DNA of 64,000 bases, from positions 248,001 through 312,000 of the forward strand of contig JARVKI010000036.1 of NCBI GenBank assembly GCA_036674765.1. The letters are read 5' to 3'. The number at the start of each line of letters is the position of its first letter. The stretch's first letter is position 1. This DNA is from Seiridium cupressi. Lineage: Eukaryota; Ascomycota; Sordariomycetes; Amphisphaeriales; Sporocadaceae. Both the position numbers and the translations under genes were made by a program. Shown piece by piece: positions 34,598 to 47,634 of the stretch. The notes beneath the pieces are model-generated. The model searched no databases and had not been told where the DNA came from. It worked only from the letters and a program-made list of their open reading frames with translations.

Positions 34598-36055
34598 TCA
34601 TTGGTCTAGACTCTTTCGTCCTCCCTCGAACTCGCCTAGGTCATACTCATCCGGGTATCTTTGCAGGTGCTCGTTCAGCTGCTTCATCTGTGCCCTGAGA
34701 TCGGGCGTCATTTCTTCATATATGTCCTCGAACATGGCCCGTATTGGCGGCTTCTTCTCCTTCTCCGCCTCTGAGAATGCCTTGAGTACGTCTCTCCGGA
34801 TGCTGTCCCGGGCCGTCTTCTCCTTGCTTTCATCCCATATACCCCTCGACTCCATATACTTCCTCAACCGAGACACAGGGTTGTCTCTTCGTTTCCAGTC
34901 CTCGACCTCTACTCTTGCACGATATGCGAAGGAATCATCCGACGTGCTGTGGTGGCTCACACGGTAGCTCATGGCTTCAATCAGAATAGGCTTGCCGCCA
35001 TCCTGAAGAGCCATCTCTCGGGCTTTCTTGGTCGCCTCTCGTACGGCCCATATATCGTTCCCGTCGATTCTGATTGTGTCAATCCCGTATCCTATTCCGC
35101 GACTGGCAATTCCGTCACCTCTGTACTGCTCTAGCGTCGGTGTTGATATGGCATAGCCGTTGTTTCGACATATGAAAATGACCGGGCATGATCGTGTGGC
35201 CGCGATATTCAAAGCCGCATGGAAGTCTCCCTCACTGGCGGCGCCCTCACCAAAGTAAACGACCACGACTCTTGGTGGTAGTGACGGGTCGTTTATCCTC
35301 TGCATCTTCAGCGCGTAAGCGGCACCACTTGCATGGGGGATTTGCGTCGCCAATGGGCTAGATATCGTGTGCTACCAAACATTAGCCTTCTAAACGGGCC
35401 TGGCCGTACTTGATTTTTGGAAGGAAAAAAGGGGGAAGGAAAAAAAAAAGTCACTCACAATATTCAAGTCCTTGCTCCCGTAATGTACTGGCATGTTTCT
35501 GCCCCGCCCCGGATCCTTCGCATTCGCAAAAAGCTGGTTCATGAAATCGCTCAACTCGAAGCCTCTCTGTCTAAAGACGCCCTGCTCGCGGTACTGACAG
35601 AACACAACATCCTCCTTCTCCAACACGGACGCAGATCCAATGCTTATCGCCTCCTCGCCAGCTGATACCATATAAAAGCTAAGGCGGCCCTGGCGCTGCG
35701 CATCGAACATGATGACGTCCATGACGGAGATGAGCAGCATGTTGTTATAGAGCTTTATGATTTCCTCGTCGCTCAAGTCGATCGTAAAGGAAGAGTCGAC
35801 AATCTTGCCGTCCTGGTCGACGACGCGGTAGGTCGGCAGGGACGGCGATTCCGAGGCGAGCGCGAAGTCGAGGCTGCTTGTGAAAGCGCTCTTGACGGCG
35901 CCGGGAAAGGAGACATGGCTTGCCCCTTGTCGTTGCGAGATGCCGCTCGAGGATCGCGAGGGGACTCGCGGTGCGAAGATGGCGCTGGCATGCGCTCGGC
36001 GTCCGGCGCGGGTCACCTGCCGGAGGGGGGCTATAGGGAGCAACCTCGCCTTCAT
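34598..36055 (-). CDS. Branched-chain 2-oxoacid dehydrogenase E1 component, alpha subunit
   Basis: Two exons (36055-35459, 35371-34598; 87-nt intron, phase 0) encode 456 residues. The Arg/Ala-rich start [20 protein letters not shown] is a likely mitochondrial presequence. The body matches BCKDH E1-alpha: [32 protein letters not shown], and [19 protein letters not shown] at the exon junction. The thiamine-diphosphate motif is [15 protein letters not shown]...[10 protein letters not shown]. The regulatory phosphorylation loop is conserved as [16 protein letters not shown]. With E1-beta, E2 and E3 the enzyme decarboxylates 2-oxoacids from Leu, Ile and Val in the mitochondrial matrix. The ATG at 36055 is the first in frame. 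No partner subunit is nearby. Confidence 0.94.
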
Positions 36056-36849
36056 CGTCAAGCAAAGGCGCGGGGAGACTCAATTGGTGTTGAGGATATA
36101 CGATAAAGAGATCCAGCGTCAAGGAGCAGAGAACCGAAAGACCTCCATGTTCCGCCGACTGGTGCTGACCTCTGGAATCGGGAAGCCGAAGGAGGACGTC
36201 GATATCATTTGGGCCGCTGGCAACCGAACTCCGTTAATAGCCATGATCATGCGGGGAGACATCAGTTAACTATACTAAGCCCCTTGCAAGCGCTAAACCC
36301 CGCGACTGCCAGTTTGCGGGGCCTCGTCCCCTGTCCTGACTCCAGCTCTATATTAGTGCTAGTTGGTCTAAGGCTACCGAGCATAGGGCGTGGCAACAAA
36401 ACTCCAGAATTTCCATGGTTCCAATGTCCCTACCTGTATTGTGAAACAGTGCACCGATCCCATGGGTGGGCTATGTACCAAGTAAGAGAGAGACGTTGGC
36501 AAATGTGTGTGTTTCACAAACTGTGGCCCGGGTTACTATTGCAGTACAAGGACGTTCGGCACACTTCTTGACCTATATGGACCGCGGCGGTATACGGAAA
36601 GGTACAGGTAACGCAGCAATAAAAGTATATATATAACGGGTCTTTTTTGATCATGAAAATGCTGGAATGAAAGCACTGTAAATTACTGTTTAAAATCCCT
36701 GAAACTCCAAACTTTCAAAAGCGTCACTAATCATTTTTTTAAACCCAGGTGAGACCTCAACATCTCTAAGTCTTATTCTTATCCCCCCAAATCCTCATGT
36801 TACCTGTCACAACATGTATACTCATACCATCCTCCTAGGATCCCCTAAA
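36056..36849. other. Intergenic spacer
   Basis: Upstream region of the E1-alpha gene and 3' flank of the alpha/beta hydrolase. No gene or repeat recognised; AT-rich from about 36600. Confidence 0.4.
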
Positions 36850-38145
36850 TTACAACTTCGCATCCTTGCCATTGCCTTTGGGCTTCCTCTGCGGTGGCGG
36901 CCCCATCTTGGACATCCACACATCGCCCATGGTAGTCTTCTCTATCAGACTCTTCTCCCGACTCCAAGTCTCGTACTCCTTCTGGTCCTCCCGCCATCGG
37001 TTTAGCTCCTTGCCGATCCACTTGGCTGCGTGCTCCGCGCACACTCCTGGAATCTCCATGGGAAACAAGTGTCCCTTGTTCTCCAAGAGGATTTCGGCTA
37101 CCCTCCCCGCTTTGGCACCTCCACTGCCGCCAGGCCCCGTTCCAGTCGTCTCGAGGCGCATCTTACGCTTTTCCGGCGTGCTGAGATCACTCGTGCCGCC
37201 TCCGACGAAGAGCACACTGGGTCTAACTTCAGGTAGTTTACGCAGGATAGAAGCCCCCTCCGCACGGTAGAATGGAAACGCGATCTTGCCGTTATGTGTT
37301 TCGTGTGCGTTGGGGTCGAAATCCGGTACCTTGGACATGTTCACTGTACCATCCTCCTTGATGTAGTCGTACATCGGCCTGAAGAAGGTGAAGAGCTCCT
37401 GATGTTTTGTGGTCCTTAGAGTTACAGTGCCGGGCGCCGCATCCGGGAAAAGGGCCGTAGGGGTAGGGCGAATGGCGTGTGTGATCCAGGCCTCGAGGAC
37501 CCGCGGGTCCCAAGTATTGTAGAAAGGAGAGCGGCGAAAGCCTTCCGCGGCGGCCTCGGCAGAGGGCCATGTGTCTCGGCGGAAGGAAGAGACTTTTGCG
37601 GGAGAGATGCCGGGTCCCTGCTTCTCAAGGGTGAATTTAGTGATAGTTGCGTCGAAAGCAACCAAGGTCGTGAGGAGTCTCGGATGGAGCAGTGATAAAT
37701 GGGTGAGGCAGTTTGCACCGAATGAATGGCCAACGCCGACCAGAGGCTGTGGCATCTCCTTCCTGAACACATTTGTCATGTGCAGAAGATCGCGGCCATG
37801 ATCGGTCCACGATGGATCGTTGCCCAGCGTGAGCTCGTTCGCCTCCCCGCTGTATCCTTGATTTGCTATATCTGCAATCCAGATGCCCCGAATACGAAAG
37901 CCGTGGGCCTTCGCAGCCGTGTGGAGGTCAGCCCAGAGCGGCTCGTACAACTCTTTTGGGAAGCCATTCGCATGGGCACCAATGATGGTCACATCGCCAG
38001 GCTGAGGAGACGGGTTATCCTTTGGGATATACTGTTTGATGGCTAGATATATGGTGTCCTCCTGAGAATTGGCCGTGGCTCGAGCGTATTCTCTCACATG
38101 CTGGGTTGGAATCTGGTGCTCCTTGATGTGAAAAGGGAATGCCAT
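36850..38145 (-). CDS. Alpha/beta hydrolase with C-terminal peroxisomal signal AKL
   Basis: An intronless frame of 431 residues. The alpha/beta-hydrolase core shows an oxyanion-loop segment (GAHANGFPKELYEPLW, about 56-71), the nucleophile elbow GHSFGAN with Ser141, and a late NKGHLFPME with the probable catalytic His near 380. A candidate acid lies in GGGTSDLSTPEKR. The C-terminus is KGNGKDAKL, so it ends in AKL, a PTS1 tripeptide that directs proteins to the peroxisome matrix. The arrangement resembles yeast Lpx1 and the peroxisomal hydrolases found in some fungal secondary-metabolite clusters; a lipase, esterase or thioesterase role is possible and the substrate is unknown. There is no signal peptide. 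It lies between unrelated housekeeping genes, so context gives no pathway. Confidence 0.85.
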   Translation of the reverse strand: MAFPFHIKEHQIPTQHVREYARATANSQEDTIYLAIKQYIPKDNPSPQPGDVTIIGAHANGFPKELYEPLWADLHTAAKAHGFRIRGIWIADIANQGYSGEANELTLGNDPSWTDHGRDLLHMTNVFRKEMPQPLVGVGHSFGANCLTHLSLLHPRLLTTLVAFDATITKFTLEKQGPGISPAKVSSFRRDTWPSAEAAAEGFRRSPFYNTWDPRVLEAWITHAIRPTPTALFPDAAPGTVTLRTTKHQELFTFFRPMYDYIKEDGTVNMSKVPDFDPNAHETHNGKIAFPFYRAEGASILRKLPEVRPSVLFVGGGTSDLSTPEKRKMRLETTGTGPGGSGGAKAGRVAEILLENKGHLFPMEIPGVCAEHAAKWIGKELNRWREDQKEYETWSREKSLIEKTTMGDVWMSKMGPPPQRKPKGNGKDAKL

Positions 38146-39370
38146 TTTCGAGTACTCAATGAGCTCGCCTGGAATGAGGGGTTCAACAATATCCTTTCCG
38201 CCTCGTGAGTGCTCTTCACCAAGCGCCGTAGGATACTGGGGTATAAGGGCTGTCGTGTGATGTGAACCAGTAGATTGCGTCTGTTTAGCCGTAAAATTGT
38301 GCTCTCTTTCAAGACTAAGAAGCTAGCGAGGCACCTGCGAGACCTTCTTACGAAAGCCAACTTCGGGTTTTGGTGGGAACTTTGAGCAGCAACGTCCGGT
38401 TCAATCCTTTCCTGTAGATGTGGACACAAGGGGCCCGATTTGACCGGGTCGATTGCCTGTGGCGGTATGGACACCGGGTGGACTCAAAGCATCCCAGACA
38501 GTCGAAACGGCCTACAAGGATGAAAGGTGGACGAGTTGGACGGAGTCTAGAAATCGAGTATGCGCCGTGGAGCTCAGCAATAAGGACCTAAGAGTCAACA
38601 TGAGATTAGATGTGAACCGTTGCTAACAGCCGGCCAAATAGGCGGGACAAACAAGCCTCGGCAGGAGAGTTCGGGGCCGGGCGCTAATTGGCCGGCAATA
38701 AATAACCCCTGCCGACCCGAAATCCTACTGCTATCGTAGCCCGCTCTGTTGGCCTGGCGTGTAGAGAGATGTATGAAGCCAGTCTCTCCATTCGACTACG
38801 CTCTTCAGCAACAATATCAGGCATGCAACACATATTGATGAGAACCACATAGGTGGTCTGTGCGGCTCTCTCTTTAGCTAGTCCTCATGGCAGGAGAGCA
38901 GGAGCCTCCCTCCTTCTCCTCCACCACAATACACTCACATTTCTCCCGTATTGCGCCCCCCATCACATATAGACTTGTTCGCATGGGGAAACATATCAAA
39001 TTGACCTTGTCTATCTACCTGGTGTCCTTTAGAGCAATGCTTTGCCATGATCACCGGATGCGCATGAACGTATGAAGAAGAGGAAAAGAAGCAACTCCCA
39101 ACAATCTTGCAGCTTCGGCGCTGCCCAGGGGGATCATGAGAAACCGCAAATGTCCTGACGCCACAACAACCGTCCATGCAGTAGATGCTATAGCCCTTTC
39201 GTTTCATTTTCTTATATTTCCTTCATGACAAATCATTATTAGTGTGGGCGGGCCATTCGTCCCCGCGCCAAAGAACAAGGATGTGTTCGCCGAGGTTGAT
39301 ATATCTATCAATACTCCATCGCTGTTTTGCTCGCTTTTGCAGGCGTCGTGTCGCACTGCCATTGCTTTAC
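38146..39370. other. Intergenic spacer
   Basis: Upstream region of the alpha/beta hydrolase and 3' flank of the HECT ligase. Several GGCCGG/GCCGGC words occur near 38625-38720 but no gene is visible. Confidence 0.4.
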
Positions 39371-42300
39371 TTATGAGAGATGGAATGCACCCTGCCCCTC
39401 ACGGATTGCAGTGAACAACTGCTTCTTCATCTTCTCAATGCTCGTGTAGTCTGGTAGCTTCAGATAATTGACACAAGTCATGACACTCGGTAAGTAGTCA
39501 TCAGCCGTATAAGGTGGCTCGCTGGGCTTGCAAACCACAGTGAACATGGGAGTCAGACTCTTGAAGCCTGCGAATCATTAGATCATCTGCCGTAGCCCGA
39601 AGAGCTAGGGGAAATTGCTTACCTCCAATTGGTAGTTTGGGGCTGCCAGTTGTAAATTGCAAGAAGTCACGACGTTGAGTAGGCGTTAGTTCACTCATGG
39701 TCTGGAGTAAGTTCTTGACGCTTTTGCTGTCCATGTTAAAACCATGATCAGCCTTGATGGAGTCCATTAAAGCTATCGAACACGTTAGCAACACTGAGAC
39801 GAGAAATGTTTGTTTCTTCCATGTGCGAACTTACTCTCAAGAGACCAATCTTCCTCGACGCGGCCGTAGAGAGATACAAGCTCGTCAGGTGTAAAAGCAC
39901 TGAGAGCTGTATAAGGGAAAACCTGTGAGAAGCCTGCACGGAAAGCATCAATTTGACGCTTAACACCGCTTCCCAGAGTCATATCGATGACCTTGTCTAG
40001 ATATGACTCCACATTGTAGATGGTCACAGGAGTTTGGGCACCTCCTGACACGAGTTCGATATCGGGGAATCCTGGCAGGGTGAAGTCGAGGGCAAGGTCT
40101 TCAATGGTGATCCCATCAACGACAATTTGCTCCGTGTCTGCGACCTTTTGGGCAGCTGTACGGTTTGGATCCTCATCGACTGCCCGCTTTGCTGAAGCAA
40201 ACTTCTTAATGTGCTTCAATGAGTTGGCCAGACCGCGGTCGACGATTTTGACCGCACCCAGCGAAGGCTTCACCCCATTGCCTCCGTCTCCAATGCGGAA
40301 GAAAATTGGGTTGAAGTTCAGGTCGATGATGCGAGAATCAATCATGGATCGAGCAACGAACTTGCCAAGCATTTTGTACAAGAATATTACACGGTCGACA
40401 TTCGAGGTATTGTCGGCGGCAAGAGGTCGTGGAAACAAGCCATGGGGACCTGAAATGAACTCCTCCGAATCGTTCGAGTCCATCTCCCGCCAAAGCTTGA
40501 GTTTCTTCTTCGAGAACTCCTTCGACACAGTCGAGTAGAACTCCAAAGTCGGGCCGAGACCCGTGCCTACTTCTTCAAAGTACTCAACCTCGAGGATGCT
40601 TCTGGATTCGCCATATAGCTCCATGACTTTGAGTGCAGACTCCAGAATCTTGGACCGCGAAATACGGACCTTTTGGCGCTGAAGACGTCCAAGGAAAGGT
40701 CGCTCGTCCCGGCGGTCTCGGCGACTAGTATCTTCTTGCTGGGCATTCTGCCATCGAGTCATCGACCGGGCGTAGCCAAACGAGGTCGACTGAAGGAAGA
40801 GATGACGGGTCTCGAAAGGGAATATGAAGGGATACAACCGGGCCAGATCCTCGCTCCAGCCTGGCAAGCAGTTGCTAGCCACAATCAAGGGCTCCTCAAG
40901 TTGCCGGTTGAGTTTGGCGGTAAGCTTGGTGTTGACGAACTGCGAAAGGGGCTCACGGTTGAGCTTGAGAGTAGCCTTGTTCTCCACAACGATGTCGTCC
41001 AGATTGGCATTCAGGTCGTGCAAAATCTTCAAGAGACGAAGAATTGAACCGGTCGTCGGGTGGTTGGCCAACGATGCTGGTGTTCCATTGGGGCTTGCTG
41101 ATGTGTCGGAAGCCAGGCTGAATCCGATGGACTCTGTGGGTGCTGGACCAGGCACTCTGCGGAACTTGATGGAGTGGACCGCTGACCAGATACTTCGGGT
41201 GAGGTGCTCATCAGCGTTGGCAGATGCACTGTGTACCGCTCGATAAATCGTCGTCTCGTTTGGGATAACCTTGTTGTCAAGGCTAAACTCAATGTGCCAG
41301 TCTTGAGGGACAGACTGTACTGCTGCAGCGTAAGAGAACGGTCGCGAAGGTGGAGCGGTAGGAGTGGGGGCGCTCTGATGTGCCGGCGCCGAAGGTGTCT
41401 GTGTAGCACTGCGGCTAGGGACGCTTCCATTACCACCACTCTGAGCAGGTGTGGGAACTCGCGTTCCGTCTTCCTTCATAGCAGTGATCTTGCCGCTGGT
41501 AGCTACTTCAAGATTGACTGCCGTCGGATCAGGACGGGGCTCATCGTCCATGTCGTCATCGAGATCTCCGATCAGAGCCTCCAAAGCACTGCTGTCTGCA
41601 ATTTCATCCTCCTCGTCATCAGAGAGTGGCTTCTCATCTGCACACTCTAAAGCGTTTTGCAAGTCATCGTCTTCCTCGGGCGGTGGAGGCGGAGCTGGGG
41701 TTTCGGCTGCAGCCGCCGGGTTGCGTCGAGTTGATCGCCGAAGACTTGTCTTCTCTCGTCCCGAGGATGGCTGATTGGGCGTTGCAGGATCTTCTGCTCC
41801 CCCCTTTGATTTGGATTTACGGGCAGAGCGAGAACTTGACGCTTGTGGTGGCACAGGAGGCGGTGGCACAGGACTTGACGAATATCCGGATCGGTCCAAG
41901 AGACGGTCCAAAGGTGCTCCACTCATGGATGCTAGCGCTCTGGCAAAGTCACGAGGACCCTGGCGACGAGGTCTTTCGTAGAGACTGATTCTCGGTCGAA
42001 GATAATCATCAAGAGCTTTGAAAGTAGCGATGGCGTGAATTGAAACCATGATGCCACGGTACTCGCGAGGAATATCCGAGTTCTCGTCTGCCACAAGCTT
42101 CAGGCGAATTTGTTTCGCAAGCATGGAAGCCGCGCTACTACGATTGCCGTCGAATGTATTCTGGTGAACAGTAAGTACCTCAAAGTGTTCAGAACGGCTG
42201 AGGAGATCCTGCAGCTTATGGGTCATGACACTGAAGGGCGTGGCAGGGGAGTCTGCGCTGCTGGTCTTGGGCCTGGACTTGACTGATCGACCCATGAAGA

Positions 42301-45287
42301 CTTCCAGGAACGCGGCTCTAGCAGCGTCTGCAAGGGCTTCGTCAGGGTTGCTGAAGACCTCTTCTAGCACGCGAACAAGACCCGACGCCATAAGCTCCGC
42401 GCTGGTAACGTTTTCAAGGACGTCTGCGTCAAAATACGATGCCAACCGCTCGAACAGGGCGAGGCCCTCAGTTGGGGCGAGGTTCTGCGCCGCTCGGCGA
42501 AGGTAAAATGCCTCGATATCCGAGGCGAGTGCTTGTAGATTGTTGAGTATCTTGGTCGCTTTTTTCTTCATTGCTTTCCCATGCTTTTCTGTCTCGTGTG
42601 TGTCCAGGAATTTCTTTGCGACATCAGCGATGCGCGACTTCATTGACGGGATATCCGCGATGAAGAGTCGAGGAGGGCCATCGATCGACATGGTTGAGCC
42701 GTCAGAGCTAACAGGAGAGCCCGATATGTCATCATTGTGATCATTCTCATCATCCTCATCTTCGTCCTCGTCATCCTCACGATCGTCTTCGTGATCCTCG
42801 TCCCCAGCACCCTCGTTGTCATCATCGTCGTGCTCGGAATCATTGTGGATCTCAACTCTATCGTTGTCGTCGGTCGCCGAGCCCAACGCAGGTTCCGACG
42901 AAGTTTGCGGAGTGTCCGTGGATTTTTGATCCGTATCGGCGCTCTCTGCGAGCTTGGAAATCTCAGATATCACACCCTCACGGTAGATCTGATACCGATA
43001 GATGTCATCCAGGCGGGTAAGGAGAAGCTCCGTAGTCTGGATGGCTGAAAGCACTAAAGACGGATGGTCCTGCTGCGACAAGATGGCGGCGAGAAAAGAG
43101 GCGTAAGGAACCGACTTAAGAGCGTCGATGAGGATATCCTTGTCAAGGTTTGATAACATTTTGAGCTGTGCTGTCAATACCTTTTGTCGAACGCTCAAGT
43201 TCACCGTACTCGAGAAAGCATCAGTCAAAGTGGGGAACAGGATCAGTGCAAAACGTCGGACTTGATCCTTGCAATCTTCAAGAAGTTCAAGACGCTTCTC
43301 AGATGACGACTTCTTCCGCGGCCCACCCACCGAAGATGGAGTGATGGGCTCGACGATATCTAAAGCACCGGGTAGTCCAGAGTTGGAGAGCTCGTTCCAC
43401 TTTAGACCGGGAAGCAATTCACAGACAACATTAAGCGTCTCAATGATTTGATCCCGAGGACGGTGTATGAGAGCCTGCATGATAACCACGCTATCCAACT
43501 TTGAAGCAACGTCTTCTGTCTCGTCGGGAGGAGACACTCCGGTCAAGATCTGATACAAAGTTTCGACCACGTTCAACTTGAACAGCTCAGCGGATAGTCG
43601 AGGGCTAGCCCGGGCGGTTATGGCCAGGACGCGCAAGAACTGTGTGTGGATATTTGCGCCTATGAGGTTCGTGGTGCCTGGGACTAATAGACGCAGGACT
43701 GCCCTGAGCAGGTCAACGCTCACAAGCTCCTCTAGCTTAGTAGACTGGTATTTGAAACTCTCAATAATGCGGGTTACACACAGAGAGGCCTGTTCGACGA
43801 CTCTCTGGTCACTGCTGCCTAGTACATTGAGCAATATAGGCATGACGTCCTTAATAACAGGGAAGGAATCTTCGGGGATGTTTCTGCAGCAGTTGGCAGC
43901 AGTTGTTACGGCTGTCCGTTGGGTGCTGGTAGCAAAGAAATCCAAGTAGGACAAGCAGGCAGTAAGGCCGCCTTCTCGCACGATACTAGTGGGATAGTCA
44001 ACTGAGATCTTCTCCAGAGTACTCAGAGATTGCTCGGCGAGATCGATATACTGAATCTCGAGCAGTTTCGCACACAAGACAGGCACTGCACCACCATAAA
44101 CGACATTGGCGGCGCTCGCGGGCAGAGCTTCCATCAAGTTGGCGAGGCATCTGCAGGCAAGAAGCATCATATCAGGATTCTCCTCGCCAGTGATTTCGTT
44201 TGGTTGCATGAGTATCACGAGCTCCTTGACGAATGAGTCAGGCGAGAAGTGGCCGGCAAGGTTGTCCTCGTTTGATACCAACAAGATCTCGGAAAGCTCC
44301 TGCAGAGCAATCATCTGCATCGAGGGGTCGTCCTTCATCCGCAGATTACTCATGATCTCCCGTAGCCGGGAGGAAAGCCCGGACATCATGCCCGTCAAAG
44401 CCCGTAGTGTACTTGATAGACCAGAGCCGGGTGGCCCACCAAACCCACCGAAGGGATCATCGTCGTAATGTCGATTGAGGTCGTCCTCGTCCTCGTCCTC
44501 GTCATCGTCGTTATCGTCACTGTCGTCTTCCGGATCATGTGCCGGAGGGGGTGGAGGAGGTTGTTCTGAGCTCCTCTCGTTCTCATCTGTGCCAGTCATG
44601 GAAACATCTTGGTCAGGCGCTGCCTGGTTATTCGGAACCTTCTTCGACCGCCTGCTCGACCCTGGAGTGACTGTGGAGTCTGCTAGTTTTTTTTTTTTTA
44701 TCAGCATGATTGTGCTGACGTCTAGTTGCAGTCTGGATCTTACCTTGGGCCGACCGGTTCCCTCTCTTATTGCGACTCGATTTTCTGCTAGAAGATGCAG
44801 AGGCGGAAGCTGAAGGGGCTTTGTCCTGTGCAGCAGGCGGTGGAACAGTCCTGTAGAGAATGTTGTCAGCACAACAGCTACCTTGATGTCCGCACATCGT
44901 CATTACTTACTCGTCTGGGCTCGACATGGCTACAGGTGCCTTTCCCTTTCTCTTGCGTGCAGAAGTTCGAGTGGCTACAAGCTGAGTCTGGGGCTCAGGT
45001 ACGGCTGGCTCCTGAACCTTCTGCCTCTTGGGCCGACGGGTGGATGAAGCTGGCTGCTCGGCTTGGGCCTGTGGCAATAGGTCGGTATCACTATTACGAG
45101 ACTTTCGCTTCTTGGGCTGAGTCTGAGCGGGCGTGGAGCGGGCGTTCGCTGTGCTGGAAGGTGGTCCAGTGGGCGGAGGGGCGTTGGGCGAGGGGTTCGT
45201 AGAAGCTGCACCAGATGATGGGCCGGCCGGTGAAGCAGCTTGGCTCGCAGCGTAGCGGGCCGATGAGCGTGTGCGTCTGGAAGACAT
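39371..45287 (-). CDS. UFD4: HECT-type E3 ubiquitin ligase, UFD4/TRIP12 family
   Basis: Five exons (45287-44911, 44850-44744, 44682-39835, 39772-39623, 39567-39371) encode about 1892 residues; all phases agree. The N-terminus is low-complexity and basic, then Pro/Asp/Glu-rich. An armadillo-like helical region follows ([57 protein letters not shown]). Acidic spacers lie mid-protein, and a conserved linker near [13 protein letters not shown] comes before the HECT domain. The domain begins around [17 protein letters not shown], contains [21 protein letters not shown], and ends with [13 protein letters not shown], in which Cys1859 should form the ubiquitin thioester. The last residues are [11 protein letters not shown]4/TRIP12 ligases extend ubiquitin chains on ubiquitin-fusion and N-degron substrates in nucleus and cytoplasm. 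The intron before exon 3 ends in a T-rich (plus strand) A13-like tract. Confidence 0.93.
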
Positions 45288-47634
45288 GAGTATGTATTTG
45301 AAAGAAACCTGCAAAGCATTCAACGAAGAGCTGAAGGAAGAGGCCAATCAAATTAGATGGCAACGGAAAGATGCAGCAGGGTTGGCGGGCGGCAGGTCAA
45401 GTAAGAACAGATGCAGTCGATGCAAAACGTGATTGTCTGCCTGAGGGACCCCATGTGTTGATTGACTGCTCAGGGATTCAGAGTCAATGAGGAATGCAAA
45501 AAAACACAGATCGCGAAGTTCAGATGTGCGTGCCTTGCACCGGTGGCCTTGTCGAGTGTAGAAGCCTGAGCTTGGTGAGCAGCTTTCAGGACCCCACGTC
45601 TCGTGACAGCAAAGCAGTGGACCATGGATCCAGCATTCGCGAGTGAATTTCGAGGCCTCAGGAAAAGTGAATTGACAACAAAGAGGAGTAGACTGGAGCT
45701 GCGTCACCTGAGGTGGGAAATTTGGGCCCGGGATTGCTCCTTCGCTTGCCTGTCACGTTCTGGCGGCGTAGAAGTTGACAAAGCTGCGACGGCTGTACCA
45801 ACTGTGGATAGGTACAACCGGGGCGAATACAGTGAATGAACGAGTTTGCAAGGACGTTGGGGTTCGGGGAGGTTGTATGGGGACGAATAATTTAGATGGA
45901 CGGATGTTGTAGAAGCACAGAAAACAATTTCATAGGTATGAAGTCGAATAGGAAATATGTAGCGAATCGTACCTGGGCGATAGGGATGGAGTCGGGGACG
46001 AGGCAGAGGCAGGAGCGACTGATCGCAAGTTGGGCGGCTTCGACCTGGACCTGGCCGAAGGAAGTCGCGGTGCAGTATCGTTATCGGCTGCCGATCGTGG
46101 TCGCGAGTTCGCAGTTGGACTTCTCGATGCCATGAGTTACGCCATCAGGCAAACCTGGGGCAGTCTGGTCGGGTTCGAGGCCAATATCTCTGTCGGGATG
46201 CGTTGCTCCTCGGGCCTTCACACATCGGTCGAGTTGAGGGTCGGTCAGTGATCGGATGGAAACGGCGCCGCCGGCTGGTCGTCACAAGACTCGAACCAGT
46301 GGTCGTCTACTGAGCGAGCACGGGTGATGGGTGCACGCAGTTCTCGGATGCAGGCTGATGGAAAAGCCCTGAGCTGATGTTGAACTTTGCAAGACTCGCA
46401 GTGCGATGATAGTGAGCTATCGGGACGATGTTTGAGTTCTTCGGCGCCGCGGTTTCGATTGCACAAGGCCCAGCATCAGTCAGCCCGTAAGTGGGCTGAA
46501 CCCGTCCCATGGGCTACTGTATGAGCGACGAGGGGCTAGCCATGTAGTATTTGGCTGTGACCCAGCCTAAAATGTACTTCCCCAACAGGGATGGGGTCGG
46601 TATCGTCATCCCACCATGATTACAGCTCATCAGGCGGCTCCTCTAATTAACAACCCTGCTGTCTCCGCCCGGAGGCTTATTAGTGTAATGTATTGTCATT
46701 ATATTAAAATCATGTTTGACGTAGACGTCTTCACAAGATGCCATACGAGCTTCAACGACCTCGCCGCAGCTCTTGCTTGGAGCAATCAGGTCCCCCTATA
46801 CCACGCCACTTTTTTCACTATGCATGATTTGTAACACATAGAAATAGGTCACCAAAGACCAAATCCGAACGCATACAGTATATCCCTAAGCCAACCAACA
46901 GCACTCTCCGAACTTAGTCATTTCGGGCACTAAGATATCTACAAAATCTAGGCCAGCCTTTTCCTTTCAGACGCTACTATGATTCTAGAGCAAACATCAA
47001 TTCATTTGGCTAATATCTTCAGCGACATTTCACCAGCTATGTTACTTGTCTGAACGCTACGAGACTCCTATACATACAGCCTGTCAACTGGATCATGTCT
47101 CCCATCTATTTTGCGGGCAGTCCATAGGCTACTTCTAGGTAAGCTTACATGGACTGTAGCCTATCATGCAGATCTTGTTCTAGCCCATGACCCGAAAACA
47201 CTGGAGTTACAAGAGCGAAGGTCTCCACCCGGATCTTCCCGCTGTCGGCCTGAGTAACCTAGGTTAGTCTAATCCCAATCTTGTCCCGATGCCAACCTAC
47301 CAGTAGCTTCGAGTGAGCCTGGCTACCATATACCAGATAGACCAGTAAGATAAAATTTCGGTCAATCGTTGGAGATATTCCGGCCGACCTCGATACCCAC
47401 AGCACGAGGTATGCCTGTAGACCTACATACCGGCTTGCCCAGAAAGACAAATCGGCTCGGCTTAAAAGTCAACGGCGCCGCATCCGGACAGGCCAAACTT
47501 GAATTATCCACGATCATTTTTACAAACCGGCATGTGAGTTATAGTAAGCTACGTATTCATTTTTATCACTATAACATCTATCCTCGGGAAAATCGTGACT
47601 AAAGGACAAAAATTAATCATCGATTTACGCCGAC
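45288..47634. other. 2.3-kb region without a recognised gene
   Basis: Upstream region of the HECT ligase, then sequence of mixed composition that becomes AT-richer after about 46600. Frames are short. The segment 47500-47634 is AT-rich and may be a degraded repeat. No motif recognised. Confidence 0.4.

Noticed and set aside
46270..46310. ACTCGAACC word resembling a tRNA B box
   Set aside because: The T-stem does not pair and there is no A box or acceptor stem nearby.
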